Assembly (NCBI RefSeq): GCF_048564905.1
Contig: NC_133008.1
Span: forward strand, 7,586,453-7,650,452
DNA length: 64,000 nt
Source: Vicugna pacos
Lineage: Eukaryota > Chordata > Mammalia > Artiodactyla > Camelidae
Direction of reading: 5' to 3'
The notes under the pieces were generated by a model that was not told where the DNA came from, ran no database searches, and saw only the letters and a program-made list of their open reading frames with translations. A program made the translations under genes and the position numbers. Positions 21,501-31,904 of this stretch are shown in pieces (the first letter of the stretch is position 1; every line of letters starts with the position of its first letter).

Positions 21501-22620
21501 TGTTACCGAAGGCAAGTTCGTGTGCCCTCTGCACCATGAGGCCAAACTGAAATGGTGGAGTTTGGAGCAGAGAAAGGTTTATTGCAGGGCCCGACAAGGG
21601 CGATGGGGTGGCTCACGCTCAAGAAAACCCTGAACTCCCCAAAGGGTTTCAGCAAAGTGTATGTAAAGGCCAGGTGAGAGAGGGGGGTCACGGGGTATGT
21701 GATCAGCTCGTGCACGATCACGATGTTGAGGCAACTGGGCAGCAACACTGTCACCCCCCAGGCACCAGGTCTGGGGGCCACATGCTCTTGACCACCAAGT
21801 AGTTAATTTCTTCCCTTTGGCGGTGATATTAAGCATCTGAAAAACTCAGGAAATATACATGAGATACTACTATCCGGGTGCTGCAGAGAGGAGCTGCAGC
21901 AGAGGACAGGGGAGGGGTCTGACCCTGGAAGGCCCCCCGGGGTCCCGCTCGGTTACGGAACCACTTCATCTGGTCCAGAAACCAAGCTCACTGATGGGTT
22001 AGCATCTCCGGGTTAGGAGATGCCCTGAGATTTGTGAAAAGGTGGACCTCGATGTGAAAATTCAGTCTCTGGGGACCCAGTGAGAGAGGATTTTATGGCT
22101 GAGCTTGAGTTGGCCTCTCATAGGAACCCTGAGGGTTTCATAGGACGGAAAAGGACATGACGAGTAATGACATCGTGAGCAGGTCAGGAGCTCAGGAGCT
22201 GCAGTTCAGGAGGAAAAACAAAAATTCAGGTCCACAGATGACTTTTTGGCTGATCTGCAAAACGTATGAAATGGGAACAGCTCCTCTCCTTTCCCCTCTT
22301 TCTTTCTGAGTGTTGTCGGGGTGTGAACTCATGTAAGTTATGTGGACGAGTGTCTTTTAAACTGGGAGTCCCAGCGCATTCATGAGACATGAAATCGGCT
22401 CTGTGGGCTGCAGCCCGCATTCTGAAATTCTGAGCCAGCAGAGATGGAACGAAAATGATGGGACTGGGGTTTTTGTTTCCGCGATTGTAAGGGCGACCTG
22501 GATGATGGTGTGAAACGGGCTCCTTGCGTGGGTTGCTGACCGGAAATTTGAAAATCCCAAATACAGATGATAGATGGAGAGGGAGGAATTGGCAGTGAGG
22601 GGCGTGGAGCTCCTGAATAA
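21501..22620 (-). mobile_element. ERV LTR fossil (probably class II / ERVK-like)
   Basis: The left edge begins with TG, and reading the minus strand gives a polyadenylation region GGCCCTGCAATAAACC followed by a U5-like stretch ending GAACTTGCCTTCGGTAACA. This order (AATAAA, then TTTCTCTGCTCCAAACTCC, then terminal CA) is typical of LTRs seen in artiodactyl ERVs. The right boundary is uncertain. CCCAAAC lies directly left of the element (21494-21500) and again at 22620-22626, which may mark the target-site duplication and set the end near 22620. I see no gag, pol or env. It looks like a solo LTR, moderately old. Confidence 0.55.
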
Positions 22621-22626
22621 ACCCAA

Positions 22627-23533
22627 ACCGGCTCCGAGTCTTGGTCAGACACTTACTGGCTGAGGGGGCCTTTCTGAGCTCATGGAGGAACTTCAGGTCC
22701 AAGCCCAGGTCCTACCCTCCCTTAGGGGCTTCTGAACCACCAGCAGAGGTGCTGAGAGCTGGGCTGACCGTGGAGGCCGAAAGGCTGGTCGGAACCCCCA
22801 GTCCCAGTGAGAGAAGGGCAGTGACTGCCCCTGCTCTCTGGAGGCCCCCAGGGGTTTGTGCTGTGCTGTCATTGTCCGAGGGCCTTGTGGCTATGGTCAC
22901 ACCCTCCTGGCACCTGTGATCAGTGTAGCCCCAGGGGTGCAGCAGGGTGGCATCTGCCGGGCCGCGATGTGAAGCCGTGCCCACGTCTGCTCTTTCTCTC
23001 CTGTCACCTCGAGCTGGAGGACTCCCACAAGCCCCTGAGACCAGAGCCCTTTATCAGAGCAAAGCCACAGAGGCTGGCACATTCTCCTCTGTCACAAAAA
23101 GGCACAGAGGCCTTTTTCTCCAGCACCAGAAACCTTTAACTCGTTCCCTTTCTCCCCAGCTCTGATCTGCCCTGCAGATTTCTGGAGTCTGGACACGCCG
23201 ACCACCCTGTGTAGCTTGGCTCCCCGTCTGATCTGAGATACACACAGATCCCCCTGACCCACTTCCTTCCCACGGCCCCAAGGACAGTGTCACCTTTTGT
23301 CAGATCCTAGGATGCGGCAGACAGATAAGCAAGGCCAGAGAAGGGGGCGGCTCTTCTGTGTGTGTTGCCCATTGTGAAGGGGATGCTGGCGGAGCTCTGA
23401 GGCCGAGAGGAGGGCAGGCCTCGGGCTGGAAGGTCAGGATTCTTCTCTTGCCCGAGTTAGTGGTAGGAGGACCGGCAGGGCGGGGCTTCAGGCAAGTGAG
23501 GGGCCCTTGAGCCTTGAACTCCTCTATAAAACA
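22627..23533. other. Unassigned sequence, no gene seen
   Basis: GC-rich with short overlapping open frames on both strands and no recognised repeat. Confidence 0.35.
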
Positions 23534-24004
23534 GTGGAGTGGGTTGAATTGTGAATTTCCCAAAAGACAAGTCCCAGTGCTAACCCCTGGTGCTTGTAAG
23601 TGTGGCCTTATTTGGAGATCTCTGCAGGTGTACTTACGTTAAGGATCTTGAGATGAGGGCATCCAGGATCTAGAGGAGGCCCCCAGTCCAGTGATGAGTG
23701 TCTTTACAAGAGACAGGGTGAAAGACCTGAGACACAGAGACACCCGGAGGGGAAGGCCCTGGGAAGACGGAGGCCGAGACCAGAGGGATGCGTCTCCGTG
23801 GCCAAGAACACCCAGCACTGCCGGCAGCCTCGGAAGTGGAGGGGGCGTGGAAGGGACTCTCCCTCAGAGCTTCCAGAAAGAATCAGCCCTGCTGACACCT
23901 TGGTTTTGGACTTCTGGCCCCCAGAACTGGGAAAGAATAGGTTTCTGTCATCTGAAGTCACCCAGTTTGTGCTCATTTGTCGTGGCAGCCTCAGGAAGCT
24001 AAAA
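23534..24004 (+). mobile_element. MLT1-type MaLR LTR fossil
   Basis: Sense MLT1 order: GGGTTGAATTGTGAATTTCC, AGTCCCAGTGCTAACCCC, GTGTGGCCTTATTTGGAG, TTAAGGATCTTGAGATGAGG, GTGTCTTTACAAGAGACAGG, CCTGCTGACACCTTGGTTTTGGACTTCTGG, CCCAGAACTGGGAAAGAATAGGTTTCTGT and AGTCACCCAGTTTGTG. It is a nearly full-length solo LTR, broken and old, with no internal region. Confidence 0.9.
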
Positions 24005-24253
24005 TGGGAACAGCAGTCACCCCGAGGACCTCGTAAGGCGGCTGAGAGACTCAGAATGTGCTGGACACAGGAGCTTCCTGCACCGCCAAGTGTGAAGCAG
24101 GGGCGCGGGGCTGCCGCCAGGAGCCCCCCGTAATGCTGCTCTTTCTCATACACCTGCCCCCCGAGAAACACTCCGCTCTTCCTTCAACAGAGAACTCCAG
24201 GCTTTACATTTATGTGACTAACCCATGTCCCGGGGAATTCCAACACCCTCGTA

Positions 24254-24412
24254 CCTTTCTTCCTTCCTCCCTCCCTCCCTCCCTCTCTCTCTCTTCTTTC
24301 TTTCTTTCTTTCTTTTCCTTCCTTCCTTCCTTCCTTCCTTCCTTCCTTCCTTCCTTCCTTCCTTCCTTCCTTCCTTCCTTCCTTCCTTCCTTCCTTTCCT
24401 TCCTTCCTTTTA
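24254..24412. repeat. Polypyrimidine microsatellite (CTTC/CCCT/CTTT)n
   Basis: All-pyrimidine tract on the + strand with CTTC, CCCT, CT and TTTC sections, ending in about 24 CCTT units. It directly abuts the antisense poly-A side of an L1 3' end, which is the likely seed. Confidence 0.97.
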
Positions 24413-24525
24413 AATCAAACTGTAATCAGTTACAATGTGTCAATTTCCGGTGCGCAGCATAGCAGTCAGACATATACATACATGTACTCCTTTTCGTGTT
24501 CTTTTTCATTATAGCCGACACCCTC
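24413..24525 (-). mobile_element. L1 3' end, antisense
   Basis: AATCAAACTGTAATCAGTTACAATGTGTCAATTTCCGGTG, CAGCATAGCAGTCAGACATATACATACATG and TTCTTTTTCATTATAGCCG match the antisense terminal L1 sequence of camelids and other artiodactyls. It is 5' truncated to about 110 bp. Confidence 0.85.
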
Positions 24526-24554
24526 TCTTCTTACATTACTTATGTACTTGAATG

Positions 24555-24665
24555 CTTCAAAAAGTGTTTCAGGTTTTAAAATGTTTGTTTTTGAATAGGA
24601 AATAATATGTAATAGAAAACGATTCAAGTGCTATGAAAGGTTACACGTGAAAAATAATCTCCCTC
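24555..24665 (-). mobile_element. Probable L1M 3' UTR fragment
   Basis: GGAAATAATATGTAATAGAAAACGATTCAAGTGC and the following AAAAATAATCTCCCTCCC resemble the antisense L1M stretch in which pyrimidine-rich sequence follows an A-rich segment. Short and diverged. Confidence 0.35.
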
Positions 24666-25901
24666 CCCTCCAAAGGGGCCCCTGGCCATTTGCGGACGTC
24701 CTTCTGAGCAGGGCTCCCCAGCAGAGCTTCCTGTGACGGTGGGAGTGTCCTAGGCCCCACTAACACAGCCGCCACCACCAGCCGCATGGGCTGTTGAGCC
24801 CCTGAAAGGTGGCTAGTGCCACTGACGAACGGAATTTTGAATTTTTGTTTAACCTCAGTTTCTATCACCACTGGTGACTATGGTATTGGACAGCCTGGTT
24901 TTATGTACAGGTCACTTATGTACATTTCAGCCAGTAGCTCCCCTCGTGGTTTTGCACACGGGGCATCATACGTCGTTGTCCCTGTGTTGCTGTTCTAGGT
25001 TTGCAGTTTCCCTCCGAGCTGGTCTGCATCAGCCTGCCTGTCGGAGAGCAGGTGCTGCCACCTTTGGGGTGAAAGGACGGAATCCTGTCAGGCTGTTGGG
25101 TTGTCCTGTGAGGTCGCCGGCCAGTCCCCACCCCAAGGATGTTCGGTTTGTTTTGTTTCCCACCCTGTGTTCTTACAGACCATCCTGCAGAGAAGTCAGG
25201 GACGGAAGGAGGCCTGTTGTCTCGCCCTGTCCCCTGCCTTCCTCGTGCTTTGTACTGAAGGCTGTCATGAGCCAGGCACGGCTGCAGGGCCTGGGGGCCC
25301 GGGGCAGGAAGGACAGGAGCCCGCAGTCTGTTTGGGGAGCCCCCCCCCAAGAGCAGCAGTTCTGGAATGTTGCAGGAAGGGCGCTGGCAGGGGGTGGCCC
25401 TGAAGTCTGCTTGTGGGAGATGTGGGCGTGGTCGGGTCCCCACTGAGCTGTGAATGGTCCTGACGCGTGAGCATCCCAAGGGACGGGTTGGGGCCAGCAC
25501 CACCCTGCAGCCTGAGAGGCCTGGATCCGACTCTTGACTCTGCTGCCAGGTGGGTGCATCCTGCATGTCCCGGAGATATGGGCCCCTCTGGTGTACAAGC
25601 TCCTTGCGTTAACTGACGCTTTTAATTACATTCATCAGACAGACAAATGGAAAAAGGAAACTTAGGAAGGAGGCCATACAGCTGGCCTGGAGAGGTCGGG
25701 GCAGAGCCAGGTTCGGGTGTGTCTGGGCTCAGGGGCTCCGCCTCCACCTCTCAGCTCCTCTCTGAGCTGTTTTCAGACACTGTCTGCTTGCGGTGGGAAG
25801 GTGGCCACCAGCAGCCCGAGGGGTGGATCAGACCTTCTCAGCGAGCCCAGCGGATAGAGCTCTCCCCTTCCTTGAAGTTCTCAGCACTGGGGAGCGGGGA
25901 G
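24666..25901. other. Unassigned GC-rich sequence, no gene seen
   Basis: No recognised repeat. Overlapping open frames of 190 and 216 codons lie on opposite strands at about 24874-25566, a sign of low stop-codon density rather than coding. An acceptor-like TTCTTACAG at 25178 has no matching donor within 300 bases. Confidence 0.4.
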
Positions 25902-26262
25902 TGTTATGGGCTGACGTGTGCCCCCTCCCCCTGCAAATTCATGCACTGAAGTCCTGTCCCCCTCCCAGTACCTCACAATGCGACTGTCTTGGAGACAGTT
26001 TCTTGGAAGAGGTATATAAGGTCAAGTGAGGCCATGGGGTGGGCCCTAATCCTCCATGCCTGGTGTCTTTGCAAGAAGAGGAGATCGGGACACAGACACA
26101 CACACAGAGGGAGGGTGACGTGAAGACAGGGAAAGACGGCCGTCTGCAAGCCAGTTCGAGAGGCCTCAGGAGACACCAACCCTGCTGACACCTTGATCTC
26201 TGACTTACAACCCCCAGAACTGTGAGGAGATCGGTTTCTGTGGTTGAAGCCCCCCAGACCGC
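25902..26262 (+). mobile_element. MLT1-type MaLR LTR fossil
   Basis: TGTTATGGGCTGACGTGTG, AAATTCATGCACTGAAGTCC, GGGTGGGCCCTAATCC, GGTGTCTTTGCAAGAAGAGG, GACACAGACACACACACAGAGG, CCTGCTGACACCTTGATC and CCCAGAACTGTGAGGAGATCGG appear in MLT1 order. It is a solo LTR, broken and old. Confidence 0.88.
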
Positions 26263-26299
26263 GGGACCCGTTCTGGCGGCCCGAGCAGACCAGTCCAGG

Positions 26300-26420
26300 G
26301 AGCTGTTGCTGGCGGGTGTGGAGTTTCTGTTTGGAGAGAAAGAAAAGTTCTGGAAATGGAGAGTGGGGACGGTTCTACCACGTTGTGAATGTAGTGAATG
26401 CCATGGAATTGTGCACCTTT
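26300..26420 (+). mobile_element. Older L1M 3' UTR, left part
   Basis: GTTCTGGAAATGGAGAGTGG, ACGGTTCTACCACGTTGTGAATGTAG and GGAATTGTGCACC are the sense L1M 3' UTR (consensus with gtgaatgtacttaatgccactgaattgtacac). It resumes at 26734 after a younger L1 insertion. Confidence 0.75.
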
Positions 26421-26733
26421 TTTTGTTTAATTGAAGTGTAGTCGGTTTACAATGTTGTGTCAGTTTCTGGGGCACAGCATCATGTTTCAGTCATACGTAT
26501 ACATACGTATTCCTTCTCACACTCTTTTTCGTCAGATATTGAATATAGTTGCCTGTGCCGTACAGTACAGACCTGTTGTTTATTGGTTTTGTGAGGATTT
26601 CCTTGTATTTCCGATGTAAGAGATACTCTGCCAAAGCTCAGTAGATACTCTGTGTGATTTGTTCTGTATGTAGGTTTAGATTTTGCTGTATTTGTGGAAG
26701 AGGGTGAGCTCTGCTGTCTCGGCCCAGTCCCCA
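26421..26733 (-). mobile_element. Younger L1 3' end inserted in L1M
   Basis: Begins with the antisense poly-A position (T-run), then TTTAATTGAAGTGTAGTCGG, CAATGTTGTGTCAGTTTCTGG, CACAGCATCATGTTTCAG and GATATTGAATATAGTTGCC, all cetartiodactyl L1 3' end. GAATTGTGCACCTTT at 26406-26420 and GAATTGTGCACTTTT at 26734-26748 form the target-site duplication. The distal part at about 26590-26733 is inside the duplication but is not recognisable as L1. Confidence 0.85.
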
Positions 26734-26795
26734 GAATTGTGCACTTTTAAATGGTTAAAATGGTTATTTAAATTTTGTTTCTATTTTAGCATGAT
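26734..26795 (+). mobile_element. Older L1M 3' UTR, right part
   Basis: GAATTGTGCACTTTTAAATGGTTAAAATGGTTATTTAAATTTTG completes the L1M 3' end interrupted at 26420. Confidence 0.75.
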
Positions 26796-26925
26796 TAAAG
26801 AAAGAAGTCCCAGAATCGAGCCAGACTTGCCTGGCTGGGGGCAGGGGCCTCTCCCTGGCCGAGTCGGTGTGCCTGGATGCGTTGACTGCTCAGGCCTGGG
26901 TCGTGGGACAGATCTTGGAACTGGG

Positions 26926-26943
26926 CGGGCGGGGGGGGGGGGG
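26926..26943. repeat. G homopolymer run
   Basis: GGGCGGGC is followed by an uninterrupted run of about 13 G. Possible quadruplex former and a site of length error in assembly. Confidence 0.9.
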
Positions 26944-27221
26944 CCATTCCGGGGGAAGGCTGATGCTACCATGACTGCGAGGGCTGACAGGGGAAGGGGG
27001 TCACCTCAAGGACAGGTGGGGTGCTGCTCCCGGAAGGAAAGGAAAGGGATGCCACCAGGCAGACACATTTAGTAGACAACCCCTCAGTCCTGCTCCGGGG
27101 GCGGCCGGCCAGACGTGTCCAGCTGGTCCTCAGCGGGGACTGGAGACAGATCCTGCGTTTGAGTGGAGGTTTGCCTCCACCTCAGGCACACAGGTCTTTC
27201 CCTCTGTTGAATTGATCCAAC

Positions 27222-27428
27222 GGTGTGGCTCAGTGATAAAGCGCTTGAATTCTGGACCCAGGCTGCTGGGTTCAAATTCCCTGTCCTTTACCAGCTCCAT
27301 GACCTTGAACTTAGCCTCCTGCTGCCTCAGTTTTTCATCTGTGAAGTGGGGTTTCTGATAGCGCGGGGCTTGTGCAAGGACTAGATGAGTTAACACACGT
27401 AGAGAGTTTGTAACAGGGCCTGGCGCCG
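27222..27428 (+). mobile_element. MIR
   Basis: GTGTGGCTCAGTGATAAAGCGCTTG at the tRNA-like head, CTGGGTTCAAATTCCCTGTCC (B box), CTTAGCCTCCTGCTGCCTCAGTTTTTCATCTGTGAAGTGGGG and CAGGGCCTGGCGC at the end. It is a nearly full-length copy. Confidence 0.9.
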
Positions 27429-30194
27429 CTTCCTGAGAGCGAGTTAGCGTTTACCAGGCCCCCCAGATCCGTCGTCCCCAGGCCAGTCCAGACCCGCCGT
27501 GTGCAGCCTGTTAACCTTCCTGATTTTCACTGATGTCAGTCAGGGCTGCCAGAGAGGTAGGGGGGAGGTGACCCCGTGTTGGCAGTTGGCCGGGGATATC
27601 CTGGAGGGAAAGAACAAAGGCTTGGCAGATTTCCTTGGCATATTCTTCTGGGACGTGGGTGAGAAAATGCTAGTGACAGCGCCCAGAAGTGAGGGAACCA
27701 GAAAGGAAGAGAAAACGTGTAGCCCGTGATCTCTGGTCAGCCGCTAACAGCATCCAGAAAGGCCCGTCCTGCAGAGCCTGGGGCTCTGCCCGGACACGGC
27801 TCACGCTGGGTTCTCACTGGGCTCAGCTGGCCCCGGAAGTTATTAGCAACTTTTAACGGGAAAACGGTGATACTTTCCATTTCCTCTCTGTGCCTGTTTG
27901 TGCCCTTGCATAATATGCCAGAGACGTGGTGTGTGGTTCCCAAATGATGGGCCCTGGGCTTGCAGTGAAGGGTGACTTTCCAGAAATTAATAAACAGATG
28001 AATCAGTTAGGAATTCGCTGCTCTGTGGGAATCTTTGGAAGTCTGAGCAGAGGCGTGAAGCTCTGCCCAGGAGAGCGCGGAGCACGAGGCGGAGATGATA
28101 CGGAGCCTGATCCATTTCAGGGATGGTTTATGGCCCGCGCTGCAGGGTGGGACAGACGTGGTCAAGGTTGCTCTGTTCAGTCTGTTTACTTTATCTGTTG
28201 GTTTTGGAGATTGCTTAGGGCAGGGGGTGGCGCTTTGTAATTACTTGGAAGCAAAAACTTGTTAACCCCCTTTGAGTTCCTTCTTATTAGTAGAAATTTT
28301 TTGAACGATACTTTTTTTAATGTTAAATCCCAGTCAACTTGCATTTATGGTAAAAATAAGTAGCTTAATAGTGTTATGCTGTGGTGTCAGACTGTACAGA
28401 AGTTAATGTGTATGTCTGATTTTTTTTTTTTTTTGCCAGAATTCTCTGGAGAATTCATTCATTTGTTCATTCATTCATCGCCCCCTCCCCTGTGTCGTGC
28501 TTGTCCTGCGGGCGATGCTGACTAAGATTGTTAGAGGGGCTGTAGACCCGGTTCTTAGAGGACATTGGCACGTACACAGGGACCGTCGGGAAGCATCCCA
28601 AAACAGAAGGCCCACCGAAACTGAAAGGAGGAAAAGGTCACCTCAGATCAGGAAGGCCTGGGCGGGGGAGATGACAGCCGGGCAGGGCTGGCATCTTAGC
28701 CAGCTGGGACGGGATGAGCCCCGGGCACCCGGAACCCAGGAGCGTCAGGGAGCCCTGTGTGGTTGGAAGGTGGGGGTGGGAGGTGAGGGAGGGTCTCGGT
28801 TTATAGGGGGATGTGGGCCCCGTCCTGTGGGACACAGGTAAAGGTGCGTGAGTACAGTTCAACTTTCAGAGGAGGACTCTGGATACAGTGTGAAGGATGG
28901 GCTGGACCACAGGTTTGGCCCAGCAGAGAGGCCCGCTGAGGGGATGCTCAGGGTGCGGACAGCCTTGTCTTGTTCCCTCCTGCATCCCCTGGGCCTCGAA
29001 CAGGGCTGGGCATGTGGAGGCAGGATGATAATATCTGCTGAATGGCTTCTCTCTGGAGGAGAGGTCACGAGAACTTGAATGAGGGCCATGAGAATTGACG
29101 GCAGGGAACAGCTGTGAGAGGCACTGGGCCATGTGGTGGACAGAAGTCACAAACAGGATGGATGGGCACGGGAGGGGACAGAAGTGCCCGAAGTTGGAAG
29201 CCTGGGGGAGGGCGATATCCTGAACAGGAACCGGAAATCCCCAGAGAGGGATTTAGAAGGGAGGATGGTGCGCATGGTTTTGGACAGTGGCCTTACGAAC
29301 CAGTTTGTAGACCCACTGATGGAAGGAGGAAAAAGATTAGAAGTCTCCTCTCAAGGCACGTTTAGCCACGCTGAATTTACGAATTAGAAACTGTACCATG
29401 TCCTGTAAACAAAGGTCTTGGGGTTTCGCTCTGTGGTGACCACTGGGATTTGGAGATTTTCTTGTGGCCACCAGAGGGAGCCCACAATATTCATTAAATG
29501 CTATAGAAATCGAGTAGGAATTTTTAAAAGGATAATTAATATTTTTTTTAAAATGTACTCTCAAGTACACGAAAGTTCAAACCAAGGGCAGTGAAATACA
29601 AAGTTAACCTTTCACACTGGTGTTTTTTTTCCCGACTAAAATGGAAGATCCCTGAGAATTTTCCAGATGACTCCAGAATCAGGTGGTGTGTTGTTGGTTT
29701 CAGGTCATGACGATTATGTGAAGGGTGAAAAAGTCGTTAGCAAGCACATTCCTAGAGCAGGTGTCCCACTCACCCAGCGTCGCGTGGGTGTCTCTGGGTT
29801 AGTCTCGATGGAGAATCCCTGAAGCTGTGGGAAGATAAGACACGAAGGGCCTTGATCTCAGCCTGGCCAGCCCTGTGCCAGCTACGGGATGACAGGTGCG
29901 ACTTTTCCCCCCGTGAGGTGTCGTGTAACTGTACACCGCGACTACTGAGTGTCCCACCTCTCAAGAGCTGCTCACGTGGGGGCCTGCCTCTTCCCGGGGG
30001 TGGGTTCAGTGCAGTCACAGTATCCGGCTTCTTAGCTCACTTCTCACGCCAAAGTGTATTCCACGTGGACGGAACACACAAATGTGAAACATAAAACCGT
30101 GGAAGGCAAGACAGAAATACAGCAGGTCATGTTTTAACATTATGAGGTGGAAATCGACTTTATAAGCCTGGCACCGAAGTCAGAAGCCATAAAG
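27429..30194. other. Mostly unassigned sequence, no gene seen
   Basis: Almost 2.8 kb with little recognised repeat. The part at about 28440-29050 starts with TTCATTCATTCATCG and has the GA-rich texture of a diverged L2, but it is not secure. A T-run sits at 28421-28436. The section 28230-28420 is AT-rich and repeat-poor. A CTCF-like site lies at 29465-29483. Confidence 0.4.
29465..29483 (+). promoter_or_regulatory. CTCF-like binding motif
   Basis: TGGCCACCAGAGGGAGCCC matches the long CTCF motif (TGGCCACCAGGGGGCGCTA-like) at nearly all informative positions; the main difference is A for C in the GGGCGC part. It lies in sequence I cannot assign to a repeat. CTCF sites act as insulators and loop anchors, and orientation matters for loops; this one reads on the + strand. 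Occupancy cannot be told from sequence. Confidence 0.5.
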
Positions 30195-30412
30195 CAGCAG
30201 TTCTCACCCTGGGGTGATCCTGTCGTCTGGGGACGTTTGGCAAAATGATTAGAGACATTTTTGATTTGTCTCCGCTTGGGGGGTGGGGTGCTACTGGCAT
30301 CTGGTGGGTAGAGGACAAGGATGCTGCTGACCAGGCCACAGTGACAGGCCAGCCCCCACGACAAAGAATCTTCCTACCCACATGTCAGCGGTGCTGATGT
30401 TGAAAAACTCTG
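30195..30412 (+). mobile_element. hAT-Charlie DNA transposon, MER20-like
   Basis: Begins CAGCAGTTCTCACCCTGGGGTG and ends GTTGAAAAACTCTG, close to the terminal inverted repeats of this family (CAGTGGTTCTCAACC...GAGAAACCACTG type). The interior reads GGACGTTTGGCAAAATG, GAGACATTTTTGATTTGTC and GTGCTACTGGCATCTGGTGGGTAGAGG. Length 218 bp fits a full-length MER20 (about 219 bp). It is non-autonomous with no transposase. The subfamily name is from memory. Confidence 0.75.
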
Positions 30413-30464
30413 CTGCAGAATAAATGTTTTCGTAAATGTTTTCAGCTTCAAAACATATTTTCTT

Positions 30465-30604
30465 TTTTAAAAAAATTATTATTTTGGGGGGCGAGAGGGA
30501 TAATTAGGTTTATGTATTTATTTATTTGTGGAGGTGCTGGGAACTGAACCCAGGCCCTCGTGCATGCTTAGCACACTCTCTACCAGTGAGCTATACCCTC
30601 CCCC
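30465..30604 (-). mobile_element. Camelid SINE, antisense
   Basis: T-rich tail side with TAATTAGGTTTATGTATTTATTTATTTG, then GGAGGTGCTGGGAACTGAACCC (B box complement), TGCATGCTTAGCAC and CAGTGAGCTATACCCTCCCCC. A full head and tail are present. Confidence 0.93.
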
Positions 30605-31257
30605 ACTTAAACTTTCTTTCTAGAAAGAAAACCCCACCTTAACAAAGTTTAAAGACAAAGACACAGGAAAATAATTCAACATATACAACAAACAGACAGT
30701 GAAAGCATGAAACCCAAAGTGCTTTCGTACAAGAAAAAAGGGAAAACCAAATATTTTAGTGGGAGAGTGGGCAAAGGAAATAAGCAGGGAGTTCCCAACA
30801 GGAAAACGTGTGAATGGTGACCCTGTCCCTCAGTGAACACTTCTCCTGGGGCACCCGTTCTGTGCCAGGTGCCACTCTGGGCACTGGAAAAGCTGGTCCA
30901 CATTGTGAATAACTGAGGAAATGCACAGTGAAATGAGATGCTCGTTTTCAACGATCAGATTGATAAAGCTTAAATGCTGGCGGGCAGTTTGGCCTCTGAG
31001 CAAAAAATTTTAAAAGCACCGACGTTCTCCCAGCGTTTCCACTGCTAGGTTCAGTAAAAATCTGACCACTGTGCACAAGTGACTGTACGGTGATGTTTAT
31101 CGGAGCATCATTCACAGCAGCAAAAGCGTGGGGAATGACAGTCCCAGCCCTTCACAGGGGAAAGACAGCTGCGGTATTCTGACAGTGGGGAGAAGACCGA
31201 CAGTGTCAGAGTGTGAACAGCGCTCGCTGAGAGGTGAGAGTGTAAGTGCCCTTTTCT
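30605..31257. other. Unassigned sequence with an L2/MIR-like trace
   Basis: TCAGTGAACACTTCTCC and CTGTGCCAGGTGCCACTCTGGGCACTGG at 30832-30890 resemble the start of an L2 3' end. The part at 31040-31210 (GTTTATCGGAGCATCATTCACAGCAGC) resembles a diverged L1. Boundaries are not secure. Confidence 0.4.
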
Positions 31258-31369
31258 GTCTTACCTTTTCTTTTCTTTTGTTTTAAATAGAGGCCCCGGG
31301 GGACTGAACCCAGGACCCGGCGCATGCTCACTAAGCATGCTCTCCACCACTGAGCTCTACCCACCCCCT
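31258..31369 (-). mobile_element. Camelid SINE, antisense
   Basis: GGGGGACTGAACCCAGGACC, GCATGCTCACTAAGCATGC and CACTGAGCTCTACCCACCCCC mark the antisense head. It carries a 4-base insertion in the anticodon loop region that makes an interrupted GCATGC palindrome. The tail is T-rich (CTTTTCTTTTCTTTTG) without the usual ATTT units. Confidence 0.9.
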
Positions 31370-31714
31370 GCATTTTCTGAATTTGCTAACAATAAGCATG
31401 CATCACCAGCATAATCAGGAGCAAAAAGTAAAACAGCTGAAAAGTAGTCAACCGAAAAGCCAAAGACAGAGTTTGTTTCTGGCCCTGGGCTGGCCACAGG
31501 CCTGTCCAAGTGTCCTGCCCACCTCAGGGCTCTGGTGGTCTGGAAAGGCAGCCTCTGTCTGATTTAAAGTCCACCAAGCCACTCAGCAAGAAACCTGGTG
31601 CATGACAGGTGCTACAAAAATGTTTACATTTAATACATAGTGTTTTCCTAAAGGACCTTTCAAAGCTGAAAAGTGCACTGTAGGCACAGATTAATATAGA
31701 CACCCATGGGGAGT

Positions 31715-31858
31715 GATGGAAAGCATGTCTTCTGGGATAAGGCAGGCCTGAATTTGAGTCCTGGGTCTGTCAGTTAGAGCTGTGTGACCTTGGGCATGTT
31801 ACTTAACGTCTCTGGCCTTCAGTTCACATTCTTCTTTAATAACGACACCACAGTCCCA
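31715..31858 (+). mobile_element. MIR
   Basis: AAAGCATGTCTTCTGGGATAAGGCAGGCCTGAATTTGAGTCC, AGCTGTGTGACCTTGGGCATGTTACTTAACGTCTCTGGCC in MIR order, truncated at the 3' end. Confidence 0.9.
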
Positions 31859-31904
31859 AAGTTGAAGGTAGTTATTTGTTATCTTATTTGTTCTTCGTTC
31901 AAAA

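Noticed and set aside
20811-21545. A 244-codon minus-strand frame.
   Set aside because: It crosses the edge of an LTR fossil, has no domain, and the region has low stop-codon density.
24058-24462. A Phe/Leu/Pro/Ser-rich frame of 134 codons.
   Set aside because: It is read through the CCTT microsatellite.
24874-25566. Opposed 190- and 216-codon frames.
   Set aside because: Overlapping frames on both strands in GC-rich DNA without domains or splice pairs point to chance.
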